The notes under the pieces are model-generated. The model saw only the letters and a list, made by a program, of their open reading frames with translations. It was not told the origin of the DNA and did not search any database. The translations under genes and the position numbers were made by a program. A stretch of 12,748 bases of DNA from Euperipatoides rowelli (lineage: Eukaryota; Onychophora; Udeonychophora; Euonychophora; Peripatopsidae), in the NCBI GenBank assembly GCA_003024985.2, contig PXIH01S0074777.1. One strand, 5' to 3'. Below are positions 1 through 7,277 of this stretch, piece by piece. Numbering within the stretch: the first letter of the stretch is position 1; every line of letters begins with the position of its first letter.

Positions 1-460
1 ATGTGGGAGGGTCTAAACCGGAACCGGAAGTACTAAACCGGAAGTGCATGTTAATAGAGAGAGAGAGCTAGAACTTTAGGTTCTAGCTCAAAACAGGAAG
101 TCAGCCATTTTGGATTTTCTAATGCATTATTGGAAGGTGTGAAGGAACCTAGACAGGAAACAGGAAATCACAAATGTCTAATTATGTCTCTTCTGATCTT
201 GATAACCTCTTAAACCTGGAAAAAATAGGAACAGAAAGTTGGCCATCTTTGATTTCACAATGCATTATGGGTCATTATATGTCCCATAATACATCATAAT
301 ATAGCATCACATGATGTCATTTCCGGTAAAATGCCCCTAAACCAATTAAAAACAGGAACAGGAAGTCAGCCATCTTGGATTTTGAGCTGACCTTTGACCT
401 TGATAAAACAGGAACTGGAAGTGGAAAACCGGAAGTGAGCCAGAACCGGAAATTACATAT
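1..460. repeat. Degenerate repeat rich in CCGGAAGT and GCCATCTT words
   Basis: This block is less AT-rich than its surroundings and repeats the same short phrases. CCGGAAGT occurs exactly at 24-31, 38-45 and 429-436, with close variants (CAGGAAGT at 94-101 and near 358, CCGGAAC near 18, TTCCGG at 321). A longer phrase, an (A/C)AGGAAGT-type word followed by CAGCCAT(T/C)TTGGATTTT, recurs near 94, 231 and 356; the first two copies continue into AATGCATTAT. The spacing is about 125-137 bp. CTTGATAA also recurs near 198 and 400. This is an old tandem or interspersed repeat; I do not recognise the family. The words match ETS-factor and YY1-type cores, but function is only inferred. Its right edge lies against the broken end of a LINE near 460. 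Confidence 0.6.
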
Positions 461-812
461 ACTAACATTTAAATAATTCTCAACGAAGATGGTTATATCA
501 TCTGCACAAGTGAAAGCAGTGACAGAGCCACCCTGGTTAGGAATAAAAAGACCTAGATCTAAATTGTTTAAATAATTTATTAGACCATCAGTGCATTTTG
601 TGAAGAGGTTAGTACACAAGGGAGAACCCTTCACAAAAAAAGAGAATGAAAGAAGTATACCATTAACTTTGAAAGTAATATATTTGTAGTTACATAATTG
701 ATCAAGGCCCTGATATCTTTGAATAACCAAATAAATTATAATTCTTTAAACTAAAAACTTGTGATTTACATAGTTTAAGGCCTTGGTCACATCCAAAAAA
801 AAAAAAAAAATA
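460..812 (-). pseudogene. Reverse transcriptase palm fragment of LINE C
   Basis: This fragment holds the polymerase core that would copy LINE RNA at a nicked target. In the minus strand, LDVTKALNYVNHKFLV (about 750-797) is RT motif A with its catalytic Asp. After a stop (TAA) and a short gap, a second open stretch reads KVNGILLS, then KGSPLCTNLF (motif B, with Lys in place of the usual Gln of QG) and CADDITIFV (motif C; both catalytic Asp present, Tyr replaced by Cys). A run of A on the plus strand (796-812) falls immediately before motif A and reads as poly-Phe, probably a slippage expansion. The open frame formally continues to 317, but the residues beyond about 460 come from the neighbouring repeat and are not LINE protein. 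Confidence 0.82.
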
Positions 813-1089
813 ACTGTAGCATTTTTTAACTTCTGTTTTATAATAATAAATGTATTTTGAACTATAGCTATTGGAATATGGATATCGTTTTTTGTTAATG
901 AGAACTAAATGGGTGATAATTATTTAAACTTAAGTTATTGTATGTGTTTCTTGCAAATAACTTTGCCTCTATGTTTTTTTTTTCCTCATTTATGGGGTGC
1001 AAACTATCTATTTATTTTACAAACAACATAATATGAATGAATTAATTTAGTATTCATAATCATAAAAATTATCCATTGATTAAACAAAG

Positions 1090-1210
1090 TTAAAAGTAGT
1101 ATTAAAACATATTGCAATATTTAATTTTTAAAAAATATAGGTAACTAAATCAGGACCAGGGGCACTGTCCTTATTTAGATTAATTAGTGTCCTATCAATA
1201 TCATTTCAAG
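1090..1210 (-). pseudogene. RT N-terminal entry motif of LINE C
   Basis: The minus strand reads INLNKDSAPGPDLVT across roughly 1143-1187. The (K/S)xPGPDG-type motif stands just upstream of the polymerase fingers in LINE reverse transcriptases. Here the Gly after PGPD is replaced by Leu. It lies about 640 bp downstream (element sense) of the endonuclease SDH box and about 365 bp upstream of RT motif A. The same distances in copy A are about 630 and 410 bp. The stretch between this motif and motif A (about 813-1140) should hold RT motifs 1-2, but I could not read them through its stops and AT-rich drift. Confidence 0.7.
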
Positions 1211-1756
1211 TAATAGAAAAATTATAATCATTGTTCAAATTTCTATCAATGTTTAAAATTTACATCATGAGGTAATATTATATTCAAAAGGAATTTCATA
1301 ATAATCGGATTAAATTAATTAAAGATTGCTTGGGTGCATTTGGCTTACGAAAAAAAAAACCACATTGTTGTAAGAACAGAAATTTCATTGACAGAGGCTA
1401 CAATCCTTTTCTTAAGCAACATGAAATTTTTTTTTTTCTTGTTCATTTGTTAAACAATGAATTTCAGCTTGGCATTGTAAAAAAAAATTCAAGGAATATC
1501 AGTTGCTCTTATAGGCTAGGCTATTATTCAATTATCAATAATTGCAACAAACTCTGTCATTCTTTTGTCAAATTACATTTCTAATTTATATTAGTCACCG
1601 AATCTTTAAAGATCTCTTTTAAATCTTAACCATTCACATATTGATATATTACTGGCTGAAATTAAAAAAGCTTAAATATTAACAATCTAAAATTTTAACA
1701 ATCTAAAATTTTATAATCACATGCTGACTTATGAAATATAAATAGGCATTGTATAA
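1211..1756 (-). other. Decayed linker between endonuclease and RT of LINE C
   Basis: By position this is the poorly conserved linker between the endonuclease and RT of LINE C. It is AT-rich with A and T runs, and no conserved motif is readable on either strand. An 84-codon plus-strand frame at 1330-1584 lies antisense to the element and is rich in Phe, Lys and Asn, as expected from homopolymer runs. I treat it as chance. Confidence 0.45.
1681..1712. repeat. 16-bp perfect direct repeat
   Basis: AACAATCTAAAATTTT occurs twice head to tail with no spacer (1681-1696 and 1697-1712). It lies within the LINE C linker and is probably a local slippage duplication. Confidence 0.85.
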
Positions 1757-1996
1757 TTATGAATTATTAATATTGAGCCTACAAATTAGTACATCATGGT
1801 CAGAAAAACTAATAGGTTTTATATTGTAATTATTATTAATTTCAAACAATTTATTTACAAAAATATAATCAAGCTTCTTGTGGCAACACAGTGAGTTGGT
1901 AAATGATCCAACCCCACCTAAATGGCAACATCCAACCAAGATATTTTTTTTAGAAAAATTTAAATTATTTTTATTTTTTTTGAAAGGGAATCGCAC
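1757..1996 (-). pseudogene. AP-type endonuclease C-terminal fragment of LINE C
   Basis: An uninterrupted minus-strand frame carries the end of an apurinic-like (APE) endonuclease, the domain that nicks the genomic target for target-primed reverse transcription. The readable core is KLDYIFVN, followed about 20 residues later by FSDHDVLICRL. This matches the family pattern (R/K)-(I/L)-D-Y-I-x-V ... S-D-H-x-x-(V/L), in which SDH is catalytic. GGVGSFTNSLCC precedes it where LINEs usually have a T-W-containing segment. The N-terminal endonuclease motifs (N, QETH, GDFN) are not visible above 1996. The frame is therefore a fragment of about 79 residues out of a normal domain of roughly 230. Confidence 0.82.
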
Positions 1997-2269
1997 CCTT
2001 TCAACATAATTTATTTACCAAATAAAATAACAAATCATTAATTCAAATTATTAAAAGCAAAATTCAGAAAAATTTTCTTATTCTGAACTAAATTAATTAC
2101 ACAAATAATTATTAGATATTAATGTCTTTATTAATTTAGAAAGAGTCCAGGAACAAACATGGTAGGTTGAAATATCTGTCCAAGGCCTCCATCACCATTC
2201 CATTACAAAGATCCAAAAAAAAGGAATTCCATTAAAAATTAACATTATATATTAAATAAGGGATGATCA
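1997..2269. other. AT-rich stretch, no gene seen
   Basis: This stretch should hold the N-terminal half of the LINE C endonuclease if the element continued, but I could not recognise its motifs on the minus strand. A short, less AT-rich patch (about 2150-2215) stands out but codes for nothing I recognise. Confidence 0.4.
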
Positions 2270-2680
2270 CGAAGAAAATGATTATCTGGCTTGAAAAAAC
2301 AACAATCTTTTCTCTTGAATATCACTTTCCAACAATAAATCTTTAAACAGCATTAAGTTTACCAAACGGCTCAAAAGTAAAACATCAGTAACGTATAAAT
2401 AACAATCATCTTATAGTACGGTATCAAAATCATGAAAAAAATCCTTGTAATAAAATCCATCCAAAGAAAAAAATCTTTCTAATATTAACATAATAATATC
2501 GAAGAACTGGCATGAAAGATAATATTATTTTCTCTAGAACATCACTTTCATTACGTTTACAGCAATACGTCGTCGCCAAAATGAAAAGTCAGTAACTTGT
2601 AGCCTAATAATCTTCTTAGAATCAAAATCCTGAAGGGAATCTTGTTAATAAAATCCAATATCAGAAAAAATCCTTCCATC
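2270..2680. repeat. Diverged tandem duplication, two units
   Basis: Two adjacent units share ordered blocks. CGAAGAA starts the units at 2270 and 2500. TTTTCTCT(T/A)GAA(T/C)ATCACTTTC is at about 2309 and 2529. CATCAGTAAC/GTCAGTAAC, then AATCATCTTA/AATCTTCTTA, then ATCAAAATC (2423 and 2621) and TAAAATCCA (2451 and 2649) follow in the same order. Each unit ends in a run of A then TC(T/C)TTC(T/C). The offset falls from 230 to 198 bp, so small indels have accumulated. A third CGAAGA at 2679 may begin another, more decayed copy, which I cannot follow far. No coding potential or known family is recognised. Confidence 0.72.
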
Positions 2681-3700
2681 GAAGATATAATAATAAAGTA
2701 AAAAGTGTTTTAGAATAGTTTCTAATAGAAAATTCTCCTTAGTGCAATATGAAACAATAAAATCTGGCTACCATAGTAGGCAATATGGAACTCAACAGAA
2801 GTTTGCTCATAAAGAATTTCAGGACAAAAATCTTAAAAATTTCTCACAAAACTCAATAATCATCAAATAGACTATTTGGCCAATAAAATTAACCAATAAA
2901 TCCATTAAGATTATATAAATACTTAAAAAACTCAGGAGCTTACCAACAGCATGTATGCCATTAAATTTAAATTATTTTTATTAGAGATAAAGCTTTCACA
3001 TTTAAGTCCCCCTCTCTAAAATAATATTAGAATTTGCAAGCATAAGATTGTATTTCCAACAACATTGTTTTATTAGCCACATGATTATTCCCATAAATAT
3101 TAAATAGGGTTATTTTTTTTCCAAATATACTAAGATCTATTAACAAAAAAAATTCATTTGAATGAATAACATTCAAAACTGTAGTAGCTCTTAATGACTA
3201 TGAAATTAAAATCACGCTTCCCCTCTCCGCTTCCCCTCCCCGTCAGCAGATTTATAACCCTGCCCTTGATAAATATGATAATTTGATAAATTTTTAAGGT
3301 CTGTATTTGAATTATATTTAATTTTTGTTTCTGGGATATAAACACAATCAATGACATTAGATAACAAAAATGCTTTATCGATTAGAAAAACTATTAAAGC
3401 CTTGAATATTTTACTGAAATAAAAGAAAACAGAATGTATTAACAGCCATTAGAAAAAAAAATACTTTTTGTAAAATTATGAATAAAATGATTTATATTCA
3501 TTAATATTATTTTATAAATAATTTTTAAATAATTCACTGACTCTGGGGGCACCCCCTCCCTCTCCTTCCTGATCTGCCATCCCGTTCGCTTTTCTCATTT
3601 TGATAATCTGGTCACTCTAACTATTAATTTAATTCAGACAGCCACTTAGATTTTTCCAAATTATACAGTTTTGAAATCTTTTTTATAACTATCATCATAT
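2681..3700. other. Anonymous AT-rich region with two C-rich tracts
   Basis: No gene is recognised here. A 67-codon minus-strand frame (3154-3357) has no family features. Two pyrimidine-rich, C-rich tracts (about 3213-3242 and 3547-3572) stand out against the AT-rich background. Each is followed within about 15 bases by a GTCAGCAGA- or TGATCTGCC-like word, so they could be related copies or remnants of one element, but the match is weak. Confidence 0.4.
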
Positions 3701-3709
3701 ACAAATAGA

Positions 3710-4207
3710 CTTAGGATTAATGTATAGAGTATTGAACTTAATCTGATACAAGATCAATTTGAGAATTTTTTTTTCTGCAACTGAATAGATCGATAATACT
3801 CCAAATACAGGGATAGCTGTCAAAATGAACAATCACACTAGCATAATATTATGCATGAAATAAAGCACAGTATTTTGCAAGGATCACCTCTCAGCTCCTT
3901 GCTATATGAGATTTATCTAAAGGAATTGGTAGAGTTGGTTAATTGGCTGTTAGAGGCTTCATATAAGAGAACTCAAGGAACAAGTGAAAGTAACTAATTA
4001 CATTGACCACATGACATATCGTGATGGTTCACTCTAATGAGGAAATAGAAAAGGTAAAGAAATAACTTAAGTATTTTGAGAAATAACTGGGACTAAAGTG
4101 AATCCGAAAAAGTCTTATGTATATGACATTATTAAGGGTCACTGTAAAAAAGATCCAATTTTAAAGGGAAAACCCTGGGTAAAATATTAGGTGTAGACTT
4201 TCTCAAG
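3710..4207 (+). pseudogene. RT palm fragment of LINE B with dead YIDH box
   Basis: Reading across frames, the stretch gives LGLMYRVLNLI, then IAVKMNNHTS, then SILQGSPLSSLLYEIYLKEL at about 3868-3927 (RT motif B, QGSPLS intact). The motif C position reads NYIDHMTYRDGSL. Where reverse transcriptases have Y-(A/V/M)-D-D, the second catalytic Asp codon reads CAC (His; YIDH at 3999-4010). Downstream, the reading KVNPKKSYVY matches the (F)NxxKT/S motif D-E region. Several stops (for example the TAATGA near 4034-4039) and frameshifts interrupt it. RT motif A should lie upstream of about 3710 and is not present, so this is a non-functional partial polymerase. Confidence 0.72.
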
Positions 4208-4672
4208 TTGATTTGGAACAGTACCAGATATATATTTGGTTATGTCTATGATTCTATTGAGTTGAAAGTCAGAGCGTGGCAGGCCCAGTGGATAAATTGG
4301 CATGACAGTAAAGAAGTATTAAATAAATTGTTGATTTCTAAATGGGGTTATTTCCTTCCATTTACAGTATTCTTACAGAAAGATCAAAAGCATTGGGCAA
4401 AGCTAGTGCAAAACTGGATGTTTGGAAAGTTCAAAATTGTAAGATACAAAATAANTGTGACACCAATACAAAAGGGTGGAATGGGAGTTATGGACCATGT
4501 ACTCTTAGGATTAAACTCCACATATAACTTTTTAAGAAACAGTTTTCAGGATATTGTAGGTTTGGAAAGATTTTTGCAGTATAATCAAAAATCCAAAGAT
4601 AGAATCATTGATTACTGTATGAAAGTATACATAGTTTTGAAAGAAAAGGCAGTTGAGGGAATGCAGGTATAG
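4208..4672 (+). pseudogene. ORF2 thumb/C-terminal region of LINE B (KGGMG box)
   Basis: An open frame of 154 codons continues the RT. Residues 19-55 (LKVRAWQAQW ... LLISKWGYFLPF) match the region after the palm in L1/Tx1-type LINEs, where a chain is bundled around W-x-x-x-x-L-x-x-x-x-x-(V/L)-x-x-x-x-x-P. Residues 66-93 (VQNWMFGKFK ... TPIQKGGMG) correspond to the N-x-x-x-x-F-(I/V)-W ... p-x-x-x-G-G-(L/M)-G segment. The ambiguous base at 4455 falls in this segment and leaves one residue unknown. The frame overlaps the next one (from 4653) where a frameshift moves the coding sense. A 61-codon frame at 4342-4527 is only a shadow. Confidence 0.72.
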
Positions 4673-4970
4673 GACTATACATCAAGACTTACATAAAGTA
4701 AGCATAGGAAATGGTCTGTTACATAGAAATACTAATTTGAAGTATGTTGACTCTTTGCGTGCATATGACAATTTGTACAATTTTTGGATCAAGGTCCAAA
4801 ACCTGTTCCTGCCAACGCAATTCCTGTTAACTAGAAGAGGAATAATGAGAGAGCAAAATTATGTGTGTGTGTTCTGTAAAGCTCAGCAGGAGGATCAGGA
4901 GCATCTTTTTGACACCTGCATTGGAATCCAACGTTATTTGTATGAACAAAGAAGTTCTTTGATTACCTGA
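4653..4970 (+). pseudogene. ORF2 C-terminal zinc-finger segment of LINE B (zf-RVT type)
   Basis: After a frameshift relative to the previous frame, the coding sense continues here. Residues 72-89 read CVFCKAQQEDQEHLFDTC, an intact C-x2-C-x8-H-x4-C finger (4866-4919). This is the zinc-binding domain (Pfam zf-RVT type) that follows the RT in many L1-, Tx1- and plant-type LINEs; its role is inferred to be nucleic-acid binding. Upstream residues (SLRAYDNLYNFWIKVQNLFL ... LLTRRGI) fit the usual helical lead-in. The frame ends at a stop, but the C-terminal coding sense resumes in another frame at 4985. Confidence 0.78.
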
Positions 4971-4984
4971 ACAGTCTGAACATT

Positions 4985-5209
4985 AATGAGTATAGATGGA
5001 ACAGAATTCTGAAGGTAATATTAATATATTATACAATATGGACACATAGATGTGAGCGAATTTTTTTGGGAAACCCGGTACAAGACATAGATTGCATGCT
5101 TACTGAAATGCTGAGTAAATTTATTAGAATAGACTATGGGAGATTATTAGATGTGGAATTAAGGAAAAGGTGGGAACCTGGTGATTTGGAATGTTACAAA
5201 TATAACTAA
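4985..5209 (+). pseudogene. Extreme C-terminus of LINE B ORF2
   Basis: In a third frame the sequence reads NEYRWNRILKVILIYYTIWT, then HRCERIFLGN, and runs to a TAA at 5207-5209. The IWTHRCERIF segment is the LINE tail pattern (V/L)-x-x-x-x-x-I-W-x-x-R-(N/C)-x-x-x-F found after the zinc finger. The final LRKRWEPGDLE is a plausible C-terminus. It follows the preceding segment by a frameshift and gap of about 15 bases. Confidence rests on position and the IW-R signature. Confidence 0.65.
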
Positions 5210-5357
5210 AAAATATAGTATACGACATGCAGGAACAAAGCATTGCATAACTCAGAATTCATTGTGTCATCAATGTGGTTTTATTGAACAGGTGGATAAT
5301 AATTCTTTCTTGAATTAGTTTGATGAACATACAAGATTGTATTTGTTAGTTTGTATC

Positions 5358-5380
5358 ATATTGTCAGAGTCTGACAATAT
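5358..5380. repeat. 23-bp perfect palindrome in the 3' UTR of LINE B
   Basis: ATATTGTCAGA (5358-5368), one G, then TCTGACAATAT (5370-5380). The arms are perfectly complementary over 11 bp. In RNA the single spacer base would force a few base pairs open to form the loop. It lies about 40 bp before AATAAA. It could be a structure recognised by the LINE RT or a chance palindrome. Confidence 0.85.
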
Positions 5381-5417
5381 TGATTGTAGTTTTAGTTTTG
5401 CAAATATTTTTGGTTTT

Positions 5418-5440
5418 AATAAAACTTTTTTTTTAAAATA
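5418..5440 (+). terminator. Polyadenylation signal and 3' end of LINE B
   Basis: AATAAA at 5418-5423 is followed by a T run and AAAATAAA. The end of the element is placed near 5440 because the LINE features stop here. A 5-bp stem (TCTCC-AAAG-GGAGA) follows at about 5447-5460. Confidence 0.55.
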
Positions 5441-5502
5441 AATTTCCTCTCCAAAGGGAGAAGAAATGTATTTTTTTTTTCTATTTACTTAATTATAATT
5501 CA

Positions 5503-5706
5503 TTAAAGACTAAACAAGTTCCTTTGATGCAAATAAGGGCAGCGTACTTGGAAAAACCCAAAGCAAGTTGTAACAGCTAGGGGAAAAACCGTTCCATAAC
5601 TGCCCAAACCAGGAGAGAACCTGTACTCCCAGCATATGCCTTCAGTTTATCAAGCGAAAACCACGAAACGACTGTTTTAATGATAAATAAAAGAAGCACT
5701 AGCTGA
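5503..5706 (+). other. Unassigned higher-GC block, possible decayed exon or old repeat
   Basis: This block between LINE B and the mariner is clearly less AT-rich than its flanks. On the plus strand one frame stays open for 68 codons apart from a single TAG at 5578-5580. It reads QVPLMQIRAAYLEKPKASCN before the stop and RREPVLPAYAFSLSSENHET after it, with less biased amino-acid content than the chance frames elsewhere. I do not recognise a family. Short self-complementary parts (CAGG-AGAGAA-CCTG; GGAA-AAACCG-TTCC) and ATGCAAAT at 5527-5534 are present. It could be a decayed exon, a SINE-like repeat, or chance. Confidence 0.2.
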
Positions 5707-5915
5707 TTATTGTTTAAAAATAATTATAATACAATTTTTTTTTTCAAAATTATTAAATATAATAATAGTATAAAGAACATTTTTCTTCTCTCATATTCGT
5801 AGCTTTGTAGGTCTTCCCTAATTGCATCAGGCCATGCTTTGAATCTAATCAAATAACTTGGGTAGGCTATATGTATCTTAAAAATATCCAGCAGAAAATT
5901 ACCAAATCAAACAAG

Positions 5916-5965
5916 ATTGGCTAGTACAAGACATATTCAGACGAATTCATTTACAATCTTGTTTA
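5916..5965 (+). repeat. Left terminal inverted repeat of mariner
   Basis: It begins ATTGGCTAGT and ends ATCTTGTTTA (50 bp). The right end read inward shares the first 8 and last 8 bases with a diverged middle. The left end also contains part of an 11-bp inverted repeat (AAACAAGATTG at 5909-5919, CAATCTTGTTT at 5954-5964), which could fold on its own. Confidence 0.65.
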
Positions 5966-5987
5966 TTTTCATTTCATTTGGTATACA

Positions 5988-7007
5988 TTAAACTATTTTT
6001 ACTGTATAGTTTCCATCATTATTAAGGCATTTATCATAACAATGTACTAGTTTTTGTGCCCCCTCGTTATAGAACATAGCTGCCTGTGATGAAAACCACT
6101 TATTCATTGCTACTTTGACTTCATTATCATCATCAAAGAAATGCTTTCCAACAAGGAACATCTTGAGATAGAGGAACAGATGAAAATCACTTGATGCTAA
6201 GTCTGAGCTGTAGGGAACATGGTCAAATTGTTACCAGGCAAATTTTGTGATAAGCAACTGAGTTTGAACAGCAGTGTGAGGCTGATTATTGTCATGAAGC
6301 AACACAACCCCACGAGTTAGCATGTAACTCCTTATGTTCTGGATCACATGATGCCATTTTTTTCAAGGTCTCACAATAAGGAGCTTTGTTTATTGATTCA
6401 CATTGAGGCAAAAATTCAACAAGCAAAACTTCTTATCTATCCCAAAAACAGTAAGAATTTATCTGCTTGAAGTTTTATTTTTGAGGTGATGAGCTGTGTC
6501 TCTACTCCATGGACTGTTGTTTTGATTCAGAAGTCATGTATGATACCTAAGTCTGGTCACTGGTCGCAATATGGTTCAAAAAGTAATTAGCATTCTCACT
6601 GTATCATATGTTAAAGTTCAATACATTACCAGCATGCATTTTTTGTGCTCCTTGTTGAGCATCTTCAGCACCCAACAGGCACACAATTTCCAAAACTGAA
6701 CGATTTGACACAATATCATAGGGAACAATCTTTGAGATGTGTGGAAAATGCAAGGAAAGGGAAGAAACTGTGAACCGTCTGTACTCAAGAATTTTTGCTT
6801 TGACTGCTCTCACCGACTCTTCAGTGTCAAAGATTGTCAGCTACTCCATGGCTTGATATCCACAGTCTGATGACCACCATTGAACTTCCTTACCCATTTC
6901 CAAACCATTCCCTCACTCATGGCATTTCCATCATAAACCTCACCAATTTATCGATGAATGTCAGTCAGTTTCACATTTCTTGCATTTAGGAAATGTGTTT
7001 TGAACAT
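5988..7007 (-). pseudogene. Mariner transposase (DD34D) pseudogene
   Basis: The transposase would bind the element ends and cut and paste it at TA. From ATG at 7005-7007, the N-terminal DNA-binding part reads VKLTDIHR(stop)IGEVYDGNAMSEGMVWKWV, the mariner helix-turn-helix region. After a frameshift come VRAVKAKILEYRRFTVSSLS and KLCACWVLKM. The catalytic part has D1 in ATSDQT (GAC complement at 6556-6558; usually TGDETW), SESKQQSME, FWDR, D2 in LLHDNNQPHTA (6291-6293; usually HDNARPH), and D3 in YSSDLASSDFHLF (6186-6188). Exactly 34 residues separate D2 and D3, with one internal stop between them. KCLNNDGNY and the terminal TAA at 5988-5990 close it. At least five stops plus frameshifts make it non-functional. 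Confidence 0.9.
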
Positions 7008-7028
7008 TTTAAATATATAGAAAAAATC

Positions 7029-7074
7029 TAAACAAGCTCAACTTGAGTCATTATGCAATCTGTGATTAGCCAAT
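7029..7074 (-). repeat. Right terminal inverted repeat of mariner
   Basis: Read on the minus strand it starts ATTGGCTAAT and ends GCTTGTTTA (46 bp), pairing with 5916-5965. It lies 21 bp upstream of the transposase ATG (7005-7007). TA follows directly outside, consistent with a mariner target site. Confidence 0.65.
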
Positions 7075-7277
7075 TAATGCTTGTGTAAAATCATGATTGA
7101 AGTGCTGAAGTGCTGTAATGGAAAAAATTAAAAAAAATAGTACTTATTAGAATAAGCCTGTAGTTATAATGTTTTAAAACAGATTAATTTAAAATTAAAT
7201 TATGTTTTTCAAAGGAAGCAAAACTAACAAATTAAATATTTAAAAATCTAATTAATAACTAGAGATTTTGTTGTTTA
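7075..7277. other. AT-rich spacer between mariner and LINE A, no gene seen
   Basis: Only AT-rich sequence with A runs is visible here. No motif was found on either strand. Confidence 0.5.

Larger units (their letters stand above)
460..1996 (-). mobile_element. LINE copy C, non-LTR retrotransposon fragment, 3'-truncated
   Basis: Reading the minus strand downward from 1996, domains appear in the standard LINE ORF2 order: end of an AP-type endonuclease (1757-1996), linker, RT entry motif with APGPD near 1149-1160, RT motif A (LDVTKA, near 765-795), motif B (KGSPLCTNLF) and motif C (CADD, 497-508). The endonuclease-to-RT spacing is close to that of copy A at 7278-12043, so the two share one architecture. 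Many stops and frameshifts make it a fossil. No thumb, zinc finger or poly(A) end follows motif C. Instead the sequence passes into the repeat at 1-460, which indicates a later insertion or rearrangement rather than the usual 5' truncation. Confidence 0.8.
3700..5440 (+). mobile_element. LINE copy B, 5'-truncated non-LTR retrotransposon
   Basis: On the plus strand this copy runs from just upstream of RT motif B to a polyadenylation signal. The order is IAVKMNNHTS (strand before motif B), QGSPLSSLLYEIYLKEL (motif B), YIDH (motif C, broken), KVNPKKSY, a thumb/C-terminal region with QKGGMGV, a zinc finger C-x2-C-x8-H-x4-C, an IWTHR tail, a 3' UTR with a 23-bp palindrome, and AATAAA at 5418-5423. 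The endonuclease, RT fingers and ORF1 are absent, the usual result of incomplete reverse transcription. It faces opposite to copies A and C, and its proteins differ enough to suggest another subfamily. The exact 5' end is uncertain (3600-3720). Confidence 0.82.
5916..7074 (-). mobile_element. Mariner-type DNA transposon, near complete, inactive
   Basis: The element has diverged inverted ends: ATTGGCTA...CTTGTTTA spans 5916-5965 on the plus strand, and its reverse complement spans 7029-7074. Between them lies one transposase reading of about 340 codons on the minus strand, in the normal mariner size range, with a DD34D triad. The base pair outside the right end (7075-7076) is a TA, as expected for mariner insertion. 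The left flank reads AG, so the duplicated TA has been lost or the end is slightly shifted. It lies between the 3' ends of LINE B and LINE A. Stops and frameshifts show that it is dead. Confidence 0.85.

Noticed and set aside
299-325. CATCACATGATG near-palindrome as a regulatory operator
   Set aside because: Arms of only 5 bp with no supporting context; common by chance in this composition.
1330-1584. 84-codon plus-strand open frame
   Set aside because: It lies antisense to LINE C and is built on A and T runs, with no domain; judged chance.
3154-3357. 67-codon minus-strand open frame
   Set aside because: Low-complexity I/K/L/N content and a C-rich tract in the middle; no family features.
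4455-4455. N within the LINE B coding stretch as a biological feature
   Set aside because: It is an ambiguous base call, not a signal.
4342-4527. 61-codon plus-strand frame inside LINE B
   Set aside because: Shadow of the 4208-4672 frame, which carries the QKGGMG match.
6604-6813. 69-codon minus-strand frame as an independent small gene
   Set aside because: It is the middle of the mariner transposase (VRAVKAKILEYRRF region) in a shifted frame.
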